Assembly (NCBI GenBank): GCA_022539475.1
Contig: VCMS01000508.1
Location: forward strand, 1-21,648
From: Gracilaria domingensis
Taxonomy: Eukaryota; Rhodophyta; Florideophyceae; Gracilariales; Gracilariaceae
Direction: 5' to 3'
DNA length: 21,648 bases
Part shown: in pieces, positions 8,184 to 16,980 of the stretch
Numbering within the stretch: position 1 is the first letter of the stretch
Layout of the letters: each line of letters opens with the position of its first letter
The notes under the pieces: model-generated
Database searches by the model: none
Told to the model about the DNA's origin: nothing
The model's input: the letters and a program-made list of their open reading frames with translations, nothing else
Translations under genes and position numbers: made by a program

Positions 8184-8268
8184 CTACGCATCCTCCGGCT
8201 CGTTTTCCTGTTCCAAAACGGTCTCTTCCACCAGCATGGCTGCCTGCCGAGGCTGGGCGTAAGAGGTA
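8184..8268 (-). other. gag-pol frame overlap and junction
   Basis: The pol frame is open upstream of its ATG (8166) back to a stop at 8271..8269, so it overlaps the end of gag (TAG at 8186..8184) by about 85 nt. Pol is -1 relative to gag. I see no canonical X-XXY-YYZ slippery heptamer in the overlap; the nearest homopolymer runs are GTTTTGG and GGAAAACG. Pol could be made by -1 frameshifting at an unusual site or by reinitiation at the ATG 17 nt after the gag stop. Confidence 0.7.
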
Positions 8269-10382
8269 CTACTCGGGCCAATATTACGGAAACCGATATT
8301 GGATGGCGGTGGCGTGTTTCTCCGTGTGGATATGCCGGTGCCGTAGTACCCTTCGTCGCGCCGGCGTTGGTAGTTTTGCTCGCGGATTGCGAGGAGTTTA
8401 GCTTTAACGTCCGGTGGGAGAAGTTGACAGCAGTTCGGCTCTCGCGAGAGCCAAATCCTGCACGGACGGTCCCTTGACGCCGCGCCAGGGGGGTTGCTCG
8501 ATCTTTGGCCGGGCGTACTGGGGAATGACCGTGCGGAAGTCGCTGGGGTGGTTGCACTTGGTGTGGTGGGTGGTGACGGCATGGAAGACCCCTGGGAAAC
8601 GATGAGGACATCTTCGCCGTCGTCGTCCGACAGGGAATACGTCGAGGCCGAGGGGGACTCGACCTGGTGCACCTTCCTTATCGTACGAGTGGCACGAGGC
8701 CGAGCAGACGTAGTCTGCGTGTGTACCCGAACGGACTGGCGGCGTGAGGCGCGGTGAGTATCGCCGTACGATTCCGCATAACGGGCGAGCGCGTCGTATC
8801 CGATACTGGGATGGGTGGTGAGGTGATTCCGCACCTTTGACCGTATGGCGGGCAAAAGTCCTTCGACAAATAAGCCCTTCAAGTCCCGATCGGTGTATAC
8901 GTTACCACAGCGGAGGGCTTTCGTCCAGAGCTTCTGGGCGAATTCCGTTTCGGACATCCCTGACGACTGGGTGTAAAACGTCACCTCTGCGGACGCCGTG
9001 GCGATGACTTCATCCGTGGCGTAGGTGGTCAGTAAGAAATTTACCACCTCTTCGTACGTATGGAGCGCTTCATCGCGAGGCCTGTCGACCGCTCCCGACT
9101 CACCGATGAGGCGGGATTGGACCAGAGCGTGTGCGGGCCCGGTTAGGTAGAACTGGAAGCACCACAGTGCCGCTCCTTCTGTCAGTCCGTTATGGTTGCA
9201 AGCGGTTTTGAACCGCTGCAAGAAATTGAGAACGAAGATGGGATCCGTTCCGGAAAATGAATGTCCTTTCATCTGGACGTTCAATTTCTTTTGATAGCGC
9301 GCGATCTTGCGTGCTACCTTCGAGTCGTACTTATGGCTGCGCCGAATGAGCCGGTACGTACGGTAGTCCACAACCTTGGTGAACTTGACGTTCAGAGATC
9401 GGAGGCGCTTAAGCGTCAACTTGTCCGATCGGGAACGTCGCCGTTCGGACTTGCGTTTTCTTCGGGGGCTTTGAGAGTCCCCAGAGTCATCCGAGTCGGT
9501 CTGCTCATCCTCTGATGATGAGCGCGAGGACGCGGAGTCAGTATCTGAATGTCGTCGCCCTCTGCGGCGGCGACGATTCTTCCGTCTACGTACGGAACTG
9601 TCCGAATCGGAATGCTTGCTCGGTTTACTGCCTCGTTTGCGGTGATTCCTCCCGTCGTCGGAGGAATCGCTCGAGCTTCCGTCCGGGTCACCCTGAGGGG
9701 GTACTGGTGGGAGATAGACACCGGTCGGATCCCTCTGCGGATCCTTCTCCATTTCCGGTCCCTGTCTCTCACCGCGACTAGGTGCGTTGTCCGTTTGGTC
9801 AGTGTCAAACTTTGGGGGTTGGGGTGGTAGCTTAGCTACCAAAGCGGCCAAGGTGTTACTCAGATTCTCTTGCATTCCGCTTTCGGTACGTCTGGATCCC
9901 AGCGCATCGTTCACGATGCGGTGTATGATCGGTGTGATGTCACGACGCATCAATTCCGGGATACGGTCCTTGAGATATAATTCGACCGCCATGGGTACAT
10001 GAACCTCGATCTCCGTGCGAAGTCCCTCCAGGGCGTACGGGGCTATTTCGGCCCATAGTTCGTGGGGTGGTCTCCGTCCGGTCTGAGGTATAGGCGGGAG
10101 TGCCGCCGTCCCAGGTGGTACAATCTCAGTTCTCAAAGGGGGCCCGGAGTTCTTACTCCTCTCTTTCTTCCTTCGGTCCGATTTGGTTTGCAAGTTGCCT
10201 TCACGGATTACCCGTTCGGGCTCTTCTGAGGGGGTCACGTAGGCCGTCGCGGTACTTCGGGTGCTCCGGCGGCCTACCGAGGCATGGTCCGAAGCGGCGC
10301 GAGGGGCGGCCAAAGTGGACTCAGCATTGTCTTCTGCGACCTGCCGTTCTCCTTGATCTCCGTGTGGGACGTTCGAGCTCAT
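8184..10382 (-). CDS. gag: Gag structural protein with an Arg/Ser-rich region
   Basis: 732 aa, unbroken, with ATG at 10382 about 56 nt after the primer binding site. Order: disordered charged N-terminus (1-105); a probably helical stretch (105-185); a long Ser/Asp/Arg-rich region (235-325) with SDSSVRRRKNRRRRRGRR and acidic-Ser blocks like an RS domain; a retrotransposon Gag/capsid-type helical domain (about 370-545: FVLNFLQRFKTACNHNGL, WCFQFYLTGPAHAL, EFAQKLWTKAL, GLLPAIRSKV); then a Pro/Ser/Thr-rich C-terminal part with a short Cys/Leu motif (CRIWLSREPNCCQLLPPDVK, 641-660). No CCHC zinc knuckle is visible, so RNA may be bound by the basic region. Gag should assemble the virus-like particle that packages element RNA. 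Confidence 0.92.
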   Translation of the reverse strand: MSSNVPHGDQGERQVAEDNAESTLAAPRAASDHASVGRRSTRSTATAYVTPSEEPERVIREGNLQTKSDRRKKERSKNSGPPLRTEIVPPGTAALPPIPQTGRRPPHELWAEIAPYALEGLRTEIEVHVPMAVELYLKDRIPELMRRDITPIIHRIVNDALGSRRTESGMQENLSNTLAALVAKLPPQPPKFDTDQTDNAPSRGERQGPEMEKDPQRDPTGVYLPPVPPQGDPDGSSSDSSDDGRNHRKRGSKPSKHSDSDSSVRRRKNRRRRRGRRHSDTDSASSRSSSEDEQTDSDDSGDSQSPRRKRKSERRRSRSDKLTLKRLRSLNVKFTKVVDYRTYRLIRRSHKYDSKVARKIARYQKKLNVQMKGHSFSGTDPIFVLNFLQRFKTACNHNGLTEGAALWCFQFYLTGPAHALVQSRLIGESGAVDRPRDEALHTYEEVVNFLLTTYATDEVIATASAEVTFYTQSSGMSETEFAQKLWTKALRCGNVYTDRDLKGLFVEGLLPAIRSKVRNHLTTHPSIGYDALARYAESYGDTHRASRRQSVRVHTQTTSARPRATRTIRKVHQVESPSASTYSLSDDDGEDVLIVSQGSSMPSPPTTPSATTPATSARSFPSTPGQRSSNPPGAASRDRPCRIWLSREPNCCQLLPPDVKAKLLAIREQNYQRRRDEGYYGTGISTRRNTPPPSNIGFRNIGPSSTSYAQPRQAAMLVEETVLEQENEPEDA

Positions 10383-10437
10383 CTTCGAGTATCGTTTCCA
10401 ATTCGGTGCTGTAAACTCCGTGCGGTCTCGAATTCCA
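10383..10437 (-). other. Short gag leader
   Basis: Only 55 nt lie between the primer binding site and the gag ATG. Packaging and dimerisation signals must therefore lie mostly in the LTR-derived R/U5 part of the RNA or inside gag. Confidence 0.6.
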
Positions 10438-10456
10438 CTTCTAAGTCGGGAGACCA
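10438..10456 (-). other. Primer binding site, tRNA-Tyr-like
   Basis: The plus strand reads CTTCTAAGTCGGGAGACCA, one base inside the 5' LTR, so the sense strand begins TGGTCTCCCGACTTAGAAG. This is what a PBS complementary to a tRNA 3' end with CCA looks like. The implied acceptor 3' strand TCGGGAG plus discriminator A gives a C1-G72 pair and A73, typical of eukaryotic tRNA-Tyr (yeast tRNA-Tyr also ends GGGAGACCA). The tRNA identity is inference; the PBS itself is well supported. Confidence 0.85.
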
Positions 10457-10457
10457 G

Positions 10458-10998
10458 TGTGATATAGTACGTATCGGGAGAAAACCCGAAGCGGTCTTGA
10501 GGCGACGGAGTTAGCTGCGGCTCGAGGGAGCGACTGTAATGAATCCGTACGGGGAGTAAGGAGGAAGCACCGGGCGGTCAGCGGGGAGAGTGGGCGGTTG
10601 GTATCACCAAGCACGTTCAGGAGCGTGCAAAAGGGTACGAACGGCCTAATAAACCTTGTAGTACTTAGCTTAACGGCCTGTCGGTAGCGCTACTTGACGA
10701 GCAAGACGTACGGCAAAGGGTGCTTGGTGTTTACAACGTGAGGTCATGGCGAGGTTGGGGTCTACCTAAATATCGGGTAAACCCGCCTCTGTGCAGCCTC
10801 TAGGTAGCAACTTACAGTACTATATTACGCCTGTCACCGTCCGACCGGCACACGTGTCTTACGTACGTTTGGGACCGATATCTGATGCGGGGACAATCAC
10901 GCGTACAACTATCCGCTCGGGCCAGCCCGACACGTACGACACGGCACTCCTCTCAATCCACTCCGTCCGTGCGGTCAGCCAGATCGTGCTATACGACA
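10458..10998 (-). repeat. 5' LTR of the retrotransposon (promoter-bearing copy)
   Basis: This is the 541-bp partner of 5..545. It lies upstream of gag in minus-strand orientation and next to the primer binding site, so it should supply the promoter for the genomic RNA, which is transcribed leftward. A weak TATA-like stretch, sense GTAATATAGTAC, lies at 10828..10817, about 170 nt into the LTR; assigning it as the promoter is inference. The U3/R/U5 borders cannot be placed from sequence alone. Confidence 0.96.
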
Positions 10999-11003
10999 TC
11001 ACC
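10999..11003. repeat. Right target-site duplication (TCACC)
   Basis: TCACC follows the right LTR and matches CACC at window positions 1..4. The matching flanks argue that the two LTRs belong to one insertion event rather than to a recombinant. Confidence 0.75.
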
Positions 11004-11160
11004 TCCGTCTGCAAGTCAGGAAGAGTTCGCCCGGAGTTACGCCCGGCACGTGTCGACCTCACCGGAGGGCTATACTGCTGCGCCACCCTTCATAGGGAGC
11101 AAGGCTGAACACCTTGAGAGTGCCGCGCACGCGGGTGGTTTTTGTCTCCTTCCGCGCAGT
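11004..11160 (+). other. GC-rich, coding-like fragment at the insertion site
   Basis: Directly after the target duplication, plus-strand codons from 10999 stay open to 11268, and up to about 11160 the composition is GC-rich with protein-like content (for example SQEEFARSYARHVS). The sequence then changes abruptly to AT-rich DNA. The element may have landed in the 3' part of a gene whose 5' part lies outside the window. At about 50-90 codons, chance is not excluded. Confidence 0.25.
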
Positions 11161-12014
11161 GGTTTTGCTCTACAGAAACATATGAGAATTAAATCTATAT
11201 ATCTTTCTTTTTTACTATGCTTGGGATATCATTCAAACAATGGTTACAACCCGAAAAAGAATAAATAATATCACCGCTCTACGGGAAGTTTGATCTTGCT
11301 AACCAGATCTCTGCATCTGTTGATCTTCTTTGGTAATAATAATATACATTAATCAATGTCAATAAAATTTAAAGAAAGATGTTTTTAAGAACTGCTTACA
11401 ACCGAGGATGAAATTAATGATCATCTAAAGTCTTATTAGAAAACGTTTGTTTTTGTACAGTTTATATTCTCCTTAAACGGCTCTACATGAAGCTTTTGAA
11501 ATATTTTTAGTTATAAAATAATTGATGTCTAACGATTTTATTTGACTTCATTTTTATTCTTTTTCTCATGCAGTTCTCGCAGTAATAACGAATCACGGCT
11601 AGTTTCAGAAAAAATATATTTCAGAATTGCATAATAATGAGCGGGTTTCAATGGCATGGACATCTACGAGTAACGTTCTTAATTTGCGTGATACAGAATG
11701 CTGTATTGAAGTATTATTAAATATTGAGAAGAAATTTAAACTGACAACTATAGAGACTAGATTTTTCACCAGATTGCTGCAATATATGGTCCAGCAAACG
11801 TGTTTTGGCTTTCGTGCGGCTCAGTGTGGGCGTACCACGAAATAATGGCGACCTTTACTTTTTTTCTCTGCGAAACCTATCACATTACGATATGAATTGG
11901 TTAATATGACCTGCCTAGATTTACTGAGTTTTATATTTTACTGTATGTACTTTTGCTTAGCTCGCAGCTACTGTTGCTTCATTACAAGATGCGCCGTGTT
12001 CAGACCGTAGACCA
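11161..12014. other. AT-rich non-coding stretch
   Basis: Hand count gives about 29% GC over 11161..11580, much below the element and the later flank. Only short frames occur (longest complete one about 72 codons at 11627..11845). I see no gene, tRNA or clear repeat here. Confidence 0.6.
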
Positions 12015-12086
12015 GACCGCGGTCAGCGGAATTCATAGCCGAGATCGTGGTCATGATCTCGGCTATGGACCCGGCTGACCGCTGTC
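12015..12086. repeat. Palindromic repeat unit, copy A
   Basis: Imperfect 72-bp inverted repeat. The inner arms CATAGCCGAGATC (12034..12046) and GATCTCGGCTATG (12055..12067) match perfectly; outer arms GCGGTCAGC (12019..12027) and GCTGACCGC (12074..12082) also match. The same unit recurs at 12243..12310, with a shared upstream GTGTTCAGAC (11997..12006 and 12222..12231). It looks like a short foldback or MITE-like element, too short to code for anything. Confidence 0.75.
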
Positions 12087-12242
12087 CACGCCCAAGCCAT
12101 GACACGAATAGAACAACCTACAAAATTTAATCGTCGTTTCTACACGTGGCAAGCGCCGTGGCAAGGTCAGTGGTCTGCGCATACCGGCCAGCCAATGTAC
12201 ACGTGTGGTAGCGCATGCACTGTGTTCAGACGGCGGACCGGA

Positions 12243-12310
12243 GCGCGATCAGCACAGTTCATAGCCGAGATCATGACCATGATCTCGGCTATGAACTCCG
12301 CTGACCGCGG
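12243..12310. repeat. Palindromic repeat unit, copy B
   Basis: The inner arms are a perfect 20-bp inverted repeat around two bases: AGTTCATAGCCGAGATCATG (12256..12275), AC, and its complement (12278..12297). The outer arms pair less well. It is related to copy A about 227 bp upstream, in the order GGTCAGCGGAGTTCATAGCCGAGATC when the better arms are compared. Confidence 0.8.
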
Positions 12311-14690
12311 TCCGGTGAAGGGGTTATGAATAGCCTGACGTTTGTGTGGGTCATAATACCGGAGTCGTGCAGAGCCCAGCGAATACGAGCCATTTTCTCC
12401 AATCGGTTGAGCAGTACGTCAACAAAACGTTCAAGACAACTGTCAGAGCCATACGGGACAAACTTCTGAGCATTGCGTCTCTACCGTTAACGTCTATTGG
12501 TGTCAAACTCATGCTTGGAGTATGTGGGTAGAAGATCATAACGGTCGCGGATGCTATTTGAAGTTTTGATGCATGCGGACTGTGGCCAATGGACTAACCG
12601 TTTTTTCAATAAGTGTGACAATAAGTTTGATGAGAGTCCTTCTGAGCGTGGTGACAAAATGAAGAATCTGCCATCCCGGCTTCCAACGTTCCGTCCGCGG
12701 CGTTAAGACGCAGAAGCCTTACTCGCAGTCAGCAATTTGCTCAGTCGTTCTCGACTCGGCGCACCCACAGCTCTGAGCAATATTTCGGAGATTATAAGAG
12801 AGTATTATATCACTTCTGAAGTAGCGGAGCAGTACGTTGCATAACTCGTCGACACAGTTTCTCGCAGAAGTGCTGCAGGGAGCAAAGTGGTGTCTGCTGG
12901 GCTTCCAGCTCAGTACCTTACCGTACAGGATCTTATTGACGGCCGTATGGCACAGCCGAGTCGCAGTTCTGGTGTTTGCAGTACGTCTGCAGGACAGGCA
13001 CTTGCGGTTATCGAGGGTGGTGAATGAAAGAGCGATAATGCGCCGACAAGCCATGGACGCTTGAAGCAAGAAATTGCAGAGGCTGTGTTACAGTTCTCCA
13101 ACAGTCTTAGCGTTCCGACCACTGGTCGTTCTTTTGGCTGTCAAAAGAACACGCCGGGTTGTGATGATAGTGATTTGTAATTCACCGTAATGATTGATCG
13201 ACTGGGTTGTTGTTGTCGAATCTGTTGAGGAATTTGCTTCAAATTGAGCCATTTTTCTATAATTCTGTGGCTTAAAACTTTGCTCGCAAAATCGGTGCTA
13301 CGGACCTAGATAAGTAACGTGGCCGTTGTTTCTTGTCATTTCGTACAGATTTAAAGCGTTGGAGCTATCCACATTGGCCTCAATTGGGCTTAAGAACTTT
13401 GGACGGAAACGCTGTGACTGATTCTGGAAAGTTGTTTCCAGATTAGCCGCTGGGAAGGGTAGATAGTGCATACTTTAGGCTTACAACCACGCCTTTCTGA
13501 GCCACAAACCAATATCAGACGCCGTGGAATAATCTACGTCAAGGCAACATCTTATTAGCTTCTGCCGTCCCGTTGCCCAATTCCCACATCGCCCCGTCAA
13601 TGAAAACGGTTTATTAAAAATAGTGCAGTACACGTCATAGCTCACAAGTAGTGCGTCAATTACAGTGCTACATATTTCCTGAGCAAAAGGTTTTCTACGC
13701 CTAATTGAATTTAACATCTGTATGATTAAGCAAGGGTCAGATGTCTACGCAGAATACTGTAGCGTCATTCCATATCTATCTCTCTCTAATGCCGTTTCAA
13801 GGAAGTAAAACTTTCCCGAAAGTCTGAACCGAGTGGGCGAGGAACATAGCACTAAGGCGCTGCGCCTTGGATCTGCTGCTATTTCACTAAACTGTAATAT
13901 CCAAATCTTGTTCAGTTTCAAAGAACGTCTATATAAGGTAGCAGACGTTGTACGATACATGACGGACAAAAAAGCAATTGTTCATTTAATTTAGCAAGAG
14001 ATATATAGAAGTTTCTTGGTATTTTTGTTTTACTTAACTTAACACGAGATATATCTTTTCAGAGCATATAATACCCGCTCTCCTTGCCTCTCCGAAACGT
14101 TACGAACTGCCATATATAGTTTGTAGAACAAGGGTTTAGTGGGTTTAACAGCGAATTGCGATTTCCGCTAGAAAATGCAGAAAGGAAAGTTTAGAAGAAT
14201 CTGCATGGTCTTAAAGAAGATAGAACTTTTGAGTTCGTAGCGCAAAGTGAAGAACTTCTCGGCACAAGAGCCGTGATGGTGCAGAGGACCTTTATCAATT
14301 TTCTTTCATACAGCGATGTATGTGCGAAAGCAACGCGCAAAGAAGTAAGTGCAAAACACGCGCGCGCGCAAAAAACTTGCAAAAAGAATCCGTTTATTTC
14401 ATCTATCTGCAAAATGTTTCGTGTTGCGTATGCTCTGATAGCTTGCCTCCAACTCGGCGAGCAAATACAGTAGGCGGTACAGCTGGCGAGGCTCCAAGGC
14501 GAAGGAGTGTGATGGTGACGGGACGATCAAAGAAGAAGGGCGTATCGAGCTTTCGTGCTTACGCGATAAGAAGTATCCGCCGATTCGCCTCATCACTTAT
14601 TCATCGCGTATTGCTGATGAAAGCGGGCAAGAGTGATTACATTCTCGTGTCCTCCTTCAATTGGCCAACGATCTTTTGCTGACCTGATGC
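12311..14690. other. Non-coding flank without recognisable genes
   Basis: Mixed composition. The longest open frames are 75-120 codons on either strand, with no motif I can name. TATA-like A/T runs occur at 13930..14120 (for example TATATAAGG near 13931) and a short (CG)n tract at 14359..14369. There is no splice-linked set of coding exons that I could assemble with confidence. Confidence 0.5.
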
Positions 14691-15390
14691 GCCTTAGATC
14701 GTCTGATGCCGCATCTCCCGGTCGAAGCGGCGCGCCGCCTACTCGGTGCGGTAGCCGCGGTGCGCACAGCGCGTGAGAGGATCGCCTGCCTGCCTGGGCG
14801 CGATGGGACATGGTCAGGACAGTGGCACGAGGATCCAGCTGGGCGCGAACCAGGGCACGTGTAATCATTAATTTTTTGCGCATGAAGTTTTTGCGCATGC
14901 GGTAGAGCGGCGCGCGCCACCTCGTCGTTCATTGAGGGGCAGGCGCGAAGCGCACTATGGAATGCACTAAAGCCCCCACTCGCGCGTGTTGCCTGGGCGC
15001 GCAGCGCTTCCACCTGACTGCGCCCGTGTCGTGCCGCAGTACAGAAAACTCACCCGGCGACGACCGAAAGCGGCGCTCCGATTGCGGAAGGAGGACGGCC
15101 GACTGTCCTGGCCTCGATGTTCGTCCTGCACTATAGGCAGTTCCGGCGCCGCCTTCTGAGCTTCAAAAGTCGTTTAGATCCGTGTCTGCTGTGCGCCACC
15201 TTGCGATCACCAGCCAGCTTATCTTCGACCAAGATGCGGCGTCGCGCGCTCGGTCAGCAGACGCCCAAAGGCCACCCCGCGCTTGCCCTTTATGCGGCCG
15301 AGAACGAGTTGCCTGCGGTCGCCTCACAGTGAGCATCTCCTCCGCCTAGAAGCAGCTGCATCTGCGGCGCCAGCTCTCCAGCGCTCTGAC
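14691..15390. other. GC-rich island, possible gene or repeat relic
   Basis: Hand count gives about 64% GC over 14701..15300, against clearly AT-richer DNA on both sides. Plus-strand codons from 14688 (after a TGA) to a TAA at about 14864 are open and look protein-like (LMPHLPVEAARRLLGAV); another plus frame is open at 15117..15332. The frames do not join. Reverse-strand frames over the same DNA are also open, as GC-rich DNA often allows. It may be a decayed coding segment or part of an unrelated repeat. Confidence 0.3.
14873..14899. repeat. 15-bp-period tandem duplication
   Basis: TTTTTGCGCATG occurs at 14873..14884 and again at 14888..14899, separated by AAG. This is a small local duplication inside the GC-rich island. 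Confidence 0.8.
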
Positions 15391-15923
15391 GAAGCCCAAT
15401 CAGTTAGGGATGATGAATTCACGGAGATACCAAACGCCTGCTAGCGCGTGATCTGCATGGAGTGGTACGTGCAGCTTATTGTTGGTGTTATATGAGCGCC
15501 ACGGGGCGCGCCATGGCGGATCATGATACGGTACAGACGGGTGCTTCACACAACGGATCAATGTTCGGTCCCGATAGACCGTCTTTTCTGTTCCGACGAT
15601 GCCAGGCGCACATTGTTTGGTGGGTGCCTTCTAACATAAGAGATTATTTCCCTGTCATATGGGAGGCGCATACAGTTTTCGCGTCCTGATCCGACTACAC
15701 AAACTCGCTGCTGAGGCCGTTATGGAAAAGCTCTCTAGACCGCCGATTCTATACGATTGAGGCCAATTTTTTTGTAGCATTCGCTTTGCGCGTTGACGGC
15801 TCCTAGGCCACACCACACACCATTGGAGGAGCGCAATCTACCGGTTTGGCTGGCGGTCTGGTCTTTGGCAGGTGATGTTGGTTCCGACCCACTGTCTGCC
15901 GCCAGGGAGGTGTTCTGTACGGA

Positions 15924-15952
15924 CGCGCGCAGCACGCGCGCGCGCGCGCGCG
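15924..15952. repeat. (CG)n simple repeat
   Basis: CGCGCGC (15924..15930), a four-base break, then an uninterrupted (CG)9 at 15935..15952. Alternating CG of this length can adopt Z-DNA. Shorter tracts occur at 14359..14369 and 21622..21632. Confidence 0.9.
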
Positions 15953-16520
15953 TTTGTATTGATCGCGTCGGGATTATTTGTATGAGTATGGGCTCTCTTA
16001 GCCGTCGATTTGTGTCTATTTAGTAAACGCCCTGTCTGCTACCTTTTACGCGTGTGGCGAAGGAGCGCACCTAGTATGTGTGATGTAGACAAAAATCCAA
16101 TTGTTCCCTGACCGGCCAATAGCAGACCCCAAAAAACCGGTGACCGACCATTTTCGCGGGACTATGTTTTCTTGACGGTTGGTATACAAGGACAAATTAC
16201 GCCTTGGCATTGCTCGGTTTCCGTGATTGCCTTGGGAAGAGTTGGCTCCTGAATGGTTTGCATCAACCATTGTCCACGCGCCAAGTGCCAATGGATGAGA
16301 CCGGCTATAATCTACGGGAGCTTCGGTGACCGCCTCAGAGGATTATGCCGTGCCAAAAAATGGATTCGAGGTTAGACCGAATTGTTTAGCCACTGTTTGG
16401 GTGAATAAGATCGAATACAACGCAACGCGAATGTTGAATACGGATCGCACGGCTGTCTGCAGCACGTAGTTACTTCATGTTACATGAAAACTTTCTCAAC
16501 ATGGCACTAGAATCGGCTCG

Positions 16521-16548
16521 GATACGCATGCGTATCATCTAGGATGAT
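16521..16548. repeat. Overlapping short palindromes
   Basis: GATACGCATGCGTATC (16521..16536) is a perfect 16-bp palindrome. It overlaps a second inverted repeat, ATCATC-TAG-GATGAT (16534..16548). It could be a protein-binding site or a transposon-end relic; the function is unknown. Confidence 0.7.
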
Positions 16549-16980
16549 GATTGGCTGTTCATTTAGGATGGAATCAGGTTTAGAGTGAGGTCGTTACAGA
16601 CCGAAACTCGCCGCAAGAGCTAGTTCATGATCCTGCTTTGTTTCAAGTGACGAGGGCGGGAGAAGCGGATCCATTATTCCGAACGAATGTGCAGGATGCT
16701 TGGAATTAGTTGTGTCGCTGAGTAGAGATGCTGCACCTTTTCTAAATGCAGAGTTGTGATGAGAAAGTTTGAGACATTTGGCTTGCCATAAGCAAGTGGT
16801 GGAAAAAAGTTTCTGAGCGTGGAATAGCTTGGTTTGGCGGCTTTAACGGCTGGTGACGGCTGGTACTTTCCTCTCTGCAAGGACTGCTGTAAATTGCGTG
16901 GGATCGAGAAACTGCGAGGTGCTATGGAGGTGATCAGAGGCCGCGATGTTCAAGACCATTCTGAATCTAGAATTAAGGCG

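Larger units (their letters stand above)
5..10998 (-). mobile_element. Complete Ty3/gypsy chromovirus LTR retrotransposon
   Basis: Seen: two 541-bp direct repeats (5..545 and 10458..10998) with TG...CA ends flank minus-strand gag and pol ORFs, a primer binding site next to the right LTR and a purine tract next to the left LTR. The element therefore reads right to left. The domain order protease, RT, RNase H, integrase, chromodomain is the Ty3/gypsy order, and the C-terminal chromodomain marks a chromovirus. CACC lies immediately outside both ends (1..4 and 11000..11003). The ORFs are unbroken and the LTRs differ at four sites, so the insertion is inferred to be recent. Its length of about 11 kb is large for a chromovirus, because about 3.2 kb downstream of pol holds a reverse-oriented ORF. 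Confidence 0.96.
15391..16980. other. Non-coding flank with (CG)n tract and palindromes
   Basis: No frame longer than about 81 codons and no recognisable domain. It contains a (CG)9 tract (15935..15952) and the palindrome at 16521..16536. Nothing else is supportable. Confidence 0.5.

Noticed and set aside
8156..8611. 151-codon minus-strand ORF across the gag-pol junction
   Set aside because: It is in a third frame, not that of gag or pol, and shows no domain.
12015..12310. Considered as a CRISPR-like array because of repeated palindromic units
   Set aside because: Only two imperfect units, unequal and far apart, in eukaryotic DNA; they fit foldback repeats better.
14320..14682. 120-codon plus-strand ORF
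   Set aside because: No domain or biased codon pattern; within the length expected by chance among the flank's frames.
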